Shown: positions 61,001 to 64,000 of the stretch, piece by piece
How positions within the stretch are numbered: position 1 is the first letter of the stretch
How the letters are laid out: each line of letters starts with the position of its first letter
Assembly: GCA_021740845.1 (NCBI GenBank)
Contig: JAIOYZ010000011.1
Location: forward strand, 60,511 to 124,510
Length of the DNA: 64,000 bases
Reading direction: 5' to 3'
Source: Bacteroidia bacterium
GTDB taxonomy: Bacteria; Bacteroidota; Bacteroidia; UKL13-3
Program-made: the position numbers and the translations under genes
Notes under the pieces: generated by a model
Seen by the model: only the letters and a program-made list of their open reading frames with translations
The model's database searches: none
What the model was told of the DNA's origin: nothing

Positions 61001-63630
61001 GTAACGGAACACCTTATGGTGCAATTTCTGGTGCTGGAGGCGGTGCTAAAGCCTCCATGATTTCTGTTATGAGTGGTGCCGCTTTGGTATTAGATGATTC
61101 GTCTTTTACCCAAATTAGTAATAACAGTGAATTGCACGTTTGGGGCTCATTGGTAATAAAAGCGGGAGCCAAATTAGTAATTGGTGATGGTAGAACCTGC
61201 TCTTATGCAAGTATTATGGTTTACCCTGGTGCATATGTTCACATAGATGATGCCGCTGATTTAGAATTTTTTAAAATTATTGGTGATACTCAAGACCGTC
61301 ATATCTTTTTTATTTCTAATAGGCCTATTGGTGCAGCAGCAATAAAAGGGATTGCACCAAGTATTGCAGGTTTGATTTTTACTGATACCATTTTAGACGG
61401 AACAGAAACACCAATAGATATTTGTGATTTATATACAGTTACACCAGATCATGGAATTGCCAATAGAGAATGGGGATTTAGTAATGTGCTCAAACCAAAG
61501 GCTCAAGTTAGAATTCCAAATGACACGATTTGTGAGGGAGAATGCTTGCTCATAGACTTTAGCGCTTCACTCAACGACCCAATACGCTACCTTGAAGTTT
61601 GTAGAATAGACACCATGTTTGGTATTGCAATTGAGTCTTGTTTTGGAAATCAAAGAATTGAAGGAATGCAATTAACACAAGGTTATAATGAATCTAGCCA
61701 GTGCTATTATTCTGAAGCATCCTTAAAATTATTTCCACTTTGTAATTATATTGATAGTGCTAATAAATGGTATAAAATTTTAGTAAAAGTTGAAAACCAT
61801 TGTGGGATTGAAGATACTCAAAGTGTTTATTTCTTTGTTGCCAAGAAACCAAATGCCCTAATTTCATTAGCTGATTCAATTGCTTGTGGTGGTTATAGCA
61901 CTGTAAAAGCCTATAATTGGAGTTCAGTTGGTGCAGAAAAGGCCATGTACCATGTTCATTTAATAGATACTACACAATACCAAGATGGCGATGAAAATCA
62001 CTTTTTTTATGGTGGTGATTGGGAAATATTCAACTTGCATTTTGGTGATTCTTTTGAATTTCCTGATTTTAAATGGGTGGGTGGATTTAAATATGCCATT
62101 AGTTTAACCCAATATGGATGGTGTGGAGAATCTAATACCAGTTGGGATACAGTGGAGGTACAACCAGGAGCTATTATTATTGCAAGTCCAGCAACAGTCT
62201 ATTCAGACCCCCTTGGGCCAGGAGCATTGCAATTACAGGGTTATGTGGGTGATGCTGATTATTTTACTTGGCTTCCAACAGATTACTTAAACAACCCATA
62301 TGTACTTAATCCTATTGCCACTCCTTTAGATACTATCACCTATATATTATCGGCTTTTAAAGCCGGGTGTGAGGCATTTGACACACTTTTTGTGAAAAAT
62401 AATACTCTTGCTTATGCAGGTTTAAACGATACCGTATGCTCTGGTGAAAGTATTCTTCTAGGAACTTCATTTGATGCAACCTTGTTTTTGGCATATCAAT
62501 ATTATGAAAATCCCACTGATGTTTGGAATGAAATTGATAGCCGATTAGGAATAGATCCCTACTATTTTGATAAACTTTCGATGTACTTCATTTCAAATGA
62601 GGGTAGAGGCGTATTAAATACTTTTTTTCCATATACAGCTTTTTTAGGATCTATTAACCGCAACCAATTTTATGAAAAAGAATGGTTCATAAACTTTTTC
62701 CAACTTTTCCATAATGAAAGAAATTACCAAGATGCATTTACTTTATTTCAAAATGAAGTGGATAATGATCCCGAAATTTCAAACTATATTCTTTCTAATC
62801 CATTATTTGCTTCTCAGCCTTTTCAATCCTTCCTTGACCTTTACAATTCAGATATACATACAGGAGCGGCATCCCAAATGAGTACAACATGGGAAAAATA
62901 CACTAATGAAACCTATGGGTGGGAAAGCCTTGGTTCTTGGGATAACCAAATAAAAATTTGGGATTCTGTGCCTGTTTCTACTTTGTATAAAATTACAGTA
63001 ATTGATAATGCTAACAATAAAGTAGAGTTTGATCAGGTAACAATATATGCGCATCAATCCATTTCTCCAGCCTATTATGTTCAGTTCCAAATAGACTCAA
63101 CACTGTATTTTAGCAATCAAAGCGAGCCTATAGATTACAGTGCACAATATCTTTGGGATTTTGGAGATGGTAATACGAGTTCACAAATAAATCCAATTTA
63201 CACTTTTCCTTTTTTTGATAGCAGCTATTTTGTTTGTTTAACAGCTACTAATCTATGCGGCACTTCAATTTATTGCGATACCGTGAGAGTAGACTCTTCT
63301 GGTTTGGGCATGTATTCTAAAATTCAAAAACCTGCACCAACTTCTGGCAACACCACGCAAACTAGTTTTAAAACCGATGGAATTACTTTAATTGCTTTCC
63401 CAAATCCTTTTAGTAGTGAGGTAAACATTGCTTATCAAATTAGCCAAGATTACACACAAGCTAATTTAAAGCTTACAGATTATTTAGGAAAAGAACTGCA
63501 AACCTATCCAATAACAAACGCTAAAGGATCCCTTGCACTGCCTATGCAAGACCTAAGCGTTGGCTTATATACCTATCAACTGATAATAGATGGACGTTTA
63601 GTTCAAACTGGTAAGTTGGTGAAGGAGTAA
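58045..63630 (+). CDS. Giant T9SS-secreted heparinase II/III-like polysaccharide lyase
   Basis: This 1861-residue protein begins at GTG 58045 with a signal peptide (MKTILFFLLLILTYQNSFAQ). Residues about 50-400 are helical with repeated tryptophans, as in the alpha/alpha toroid of alginate/heparin lyases. About 430-720 looks like the heparinase II/III beta domain (YYLAEWFKFGHEHGDVTSIS, then ...LFSGTDNLGIDPALYG). A beta-helix-like region (about 920-1130), low-complexity cysteine-containing segments, a PKD domain (about 1685-1750, YLWDFGDGNTSSQINPIYTF) and a T9SS sorting domain (about 1775-1861, LIAFPNPFSSEVNI) follow. It is predicted to degrade an acidic polysaccharide outside the cell. The exact family and catalytic residues are not certain. 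No exact GGTTYRAACC site lies in it. Confidence 0.75.
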   Translation: MKTILFFLLLILTYQNSFAQKKHGHKSGKYSEGGSIENTYHPLTTFDKKQDISIYVKMIKDNIHLLDDTLKYKRIYKDIYSNAKTGSNSSNHGNLASEAKDAAFVYLIGLDDEGDSLQNREWFKNRYLEIIDGWADKHNYHGKENQMPRALENIQLMQGYDYLRTAEWTGGVRLSDSQIESCREEIFNFTYDLFRKANNLNGAFGAIIRPDNNMALVVAGAIGMAAIVIHDRGTGWLAEQCKPKRWASTANAYINRVMWYDNKSMGTKILIPRGNQKNINRTSGYAEGPHYYRKAFESLWPYFQSFKNFTGGEQRGFGPYFKCNFCFTAEYLVNNFYADMNYLALNDWYVNLLLPNGYSPTFDDTWIDKSFAGSALDGIPSHSVIENPTADLIQNMNIKADYLAKFNYGKAPENESNYFNKNSGDLIVRFKSGNSPSERHYFHLNAENGSAINGNNYYLAEWFKFGHEHGDVTSISLFSGTDNLGIDPALYGTENNANEKINKGKHHNLITIDEDGPDPRDEATSSEYFASDKIDILRVNADYWNRFFGIITDRKAIVKREVVVHEDELYYTVSDKVINRDFFGQQDIAFQFSGNGSTENGQNSFHQSKNIAIWDHPCKKELHSGANSNNWKIRLVTNAILDDAVLNLDLITSINRHGNSSVYYFNNGFNDDSLATGLGQIGAIETGDGIHGDHTTVTIKKSIGFKDEIRFLSTIELFRCSDTTTFSNLPSVKYGPKYICHVVKRDSKKDVHLTRSYKSIVTDTIIDPMDFSTGAILETDANNIFFSYDSNPEFKSGNCISYCNFRKARIVEGRLFTYNDTTYLSATKFSTTYYALIGKCKYQAYIETDTACTVSFYLADVEKGIGMKVKDLSYTYDTNTCIITVSVPVGFSQFEIELEDPCRVSCFFPSTAETIHETFDFNQGVTATLGHKLDIVQPNGFLNITNGSHMKLCDGIYLRNRDSLILFSGCGKDTGQMSVTTCDGKSNGTPYGAISGAGGGAKASMISVMSGAALVLDDSSFTQISNNSELHVWGSLVIKAGAKLVIGDGRTCSYASIMVYPGAYVHIDDAADLEFFKIIGDTQDRHIFFISNRPIGAAAIKGIAPSIAGLIFTDTILDGTETPIDICDLYTVTPDHGIANREWGFSNVLKPKAQVRIPNDTICEGECLLIDFSASLNDPIRYLEVCRIDTMFGIAIESCFGNQRIEGMQLTQGYNESSQCYYSEASLKLFPLCNYIDSANKWYKILVKVENHCGIEDTQSVYFFVAKKPNALISLADSIACGGYSTVKAYNWSSVGAEKAMYHVHLIDTTQYQDGDENHFFYGGDWEIFNLHFGDSFEFPDFKWVGGFKYAISLTQYGWCGESNTSWDTVEVQPGAIIIASPATVYSDPLGPGALQLQGYVGDADYFTWLPTDYLNNPYVLNPIATPLDTITYILSAFKAGCEAFDTLFVKNNTLAYAGLNDTVCSGESILLGTSFDATLFLAYQYYENPTDVWNEIDSRLGIDPYYFDKLSMYFISNEGRGVLNTFFPYTAFLGSINRNQFYEKEWFINFFQLFHNERNYQDAFTLFQNEVDNDPEISNYILSNPLFASQPFQSFLDLYNSDIHTGAASQMSTTWEKYTNETYGWESLGSWDNQIKIWDSVPVSTLYKITVIDNANNKVEFDQVTIYAHQSISPAYYVQFQIDSTLYFSNQSEPIDYSAQYLWDFGDGNTSSQINPIYTFPFFDSSYFVCLTATNLCGTSIYCDTVRVDSSGLGMYSKIQKPAPTSGNTTQTSFKTDGITLIAFPNPFSSEVNIAYQISQDYTQANLKLTDYLGKELQTYPITNAKGSLALPMQDLSVGLYTYQLIIDGRLVQTGKLVKE

Positions 63631-63708
63631 AGTGTACTATCTTAAATTTATTTATACTTAAGTGGTTAATAGACTGAAAATAATTGCCACTTAAGCATAT
63701 AAGAATAA

Positions 63709-63784
63709 ACGTATAAGGTATATGCCTATTAAATAGATTTTTAGCAAATTCTATTGGACTATTATCTATAGGCATTTGGTATTA
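63709..63784. repeat. Dispersed intergenic repeat, copy B
   Basis: It aligns with copy A at 51468-51544 (about 79% identity). It has a local inverted repeat: ATGCCTAT near 63722 and ATAGGCAT near 63767. It lies downstream of the lyase-like gene, 45 bp before a terminator. Confidence 0.6.
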
Positions 63785-63829
63785 GAAATATTCTTTTATC
63801 CAAAACACCTATTTGAATAGAACATAAAA

Positions 63830-63859
63830 AAAGGTCGGAAGATATTTCTTCCGACCTTT
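63830..63859. terminator. Hairpin terminator before the group II intron
   Basis: A 13-bp perfect stem AAAGGTCGGAAGA/TCTTCCGACCTTT (63830-63842 with 63847-63859), loop TATT, with A/T runs. It is 5 nt from the intron's first base. Confidence 0.82.
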
Positions 63860-63864
63860 ACTAT

Positions 63865-64000
63865 GTGCGCTACGCATACGATTGTTCTTTAGAGTGAAAG
63901 TCTTGAACGAGCCTGCCAATGGGAATCGCTAATCCAAAGCAAGGGTGTTAGCCGCGAGGCTAAATCTGAAGGAAGCGGCGGATAAAATTGTGAGTCAACG
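63865..64000 (+). mobile_element. 5' end of a group II intron (continues past window)
   Basis: The sequence starts GTGCG, the group II 5' consensus (GUGYG), at 63865. It contains GAGTGAAAGTC, a hairpin TTAGCC-GCGA-GGCTAA with a GNRA tetraloop, and CTGAAGGAAGC, a run well known from domain I of bacterial group II introns. It is thus a self-splicing retroelement; its reverse transcriptase gene would lie to the right. The subclass is not decided. Insertion right after a terminator hairpin recalls the target choice of group IIC introns. Confidence 0.82.

Noticed and set aside
1..64000. CRISPR array, tRNA or rRNA genes
   Set aside because: No regularly spaced repeats and no tRNA- or rRNA-like sequence were recognised on either strand.

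Overview
The window is a low-G+C (roughly 35%, estimated by eye) chromosomal segment from a member of the Bacteroidota. The evidence is consistent throughout: type IX secretion (T9SS) C-terminal sorting domains, TonB-dependent receptors with N-terminal carboxypeptidase-like domains, a fused cbb3 oxidase ccoNO gene, Bacteroidota-type promoters (TTTG, about 19 bp, TAnnTTTG), and the conserved order CBS protein, nadK, DUF6089, uppS, bamA, ompH, ompH. No rRNA, tRNA or CRISPR array was seen.

Layout. 1-7.3 kb: cbb3 oxidase biogenesis and structural genes (ccoI 3' end, ccoS, ccoNO, ccoQ, ccoP, ccoG, ccoH and a SafE-like membrane protein), with a symmetrical FNR/CRP-like site ahead of ccoNO. 7.4-11.5 kb: glycosyltransferase, glutamine amidotransferase, alpha/beta hydrolase, CBS protein and NAD kinase. 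11.6-18.7 kb: envelope assembly (two DUF6089-like proteins, UppS, BamA, two OmpH/Skp chaperones, MurI). 18.7-22.7 kb (minus strand): five genes, four encoding membrane proteins and one a small winged-helix regulator, with two copies of an ACTTTG-N5-CAAAGT operator. 22.8-30.4 kb: exported papain-like protein, formate-THF ligase, DUF2339 and DUF3999-like membrane proteins, ornithine aminotransferase. 30.5-38.8 kb: a TonB receptor flanked by two T9SS cargo proteins that share an N-terminal domain. 38.9-51.4 kb: fused 2-oxoacid dehydrogenase E1, two DUF1573 proteins, LolA, FtsK, a small membrane protein, a methylmalonyl-CoA-mutase-type large subunit, a split 5'-nucleotidase and DnaA. 51.5-55.2 kb: BtuB-like receptor, folA, purD. 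55.3-63.6 kb: an accessory-looking stretch with degenerate genes, related small lipoproteins and a 1861-residue secreted heparinase-II/III-like protein. The window ends inside a group II intron inserted just after a terminator hairpin.

The most unusual signal is not a gene. A near-palindromic 10-mer, GGTTYRAACC, occurs 18 times between 8.0 and 51.9 kb, mostly inside unrelated coding sequences, when about 0.1 copy would be expected from base composition. It is absent from the accessory stretch at the right end. Two copies are embedded in perfect 16-18 bp palindromes. It behaves like a genome-wide iterated word (compare cyanobacterial HIP1, DNA uptake sequences or Chi) whose function I cannot assign. 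Other points of interest are promoters that place the start codon 4-6 nt after the -7 element (probable leaderless mRNAs), the operator-controlled membrane-protein locus, and a dispersed intergenic repeat.
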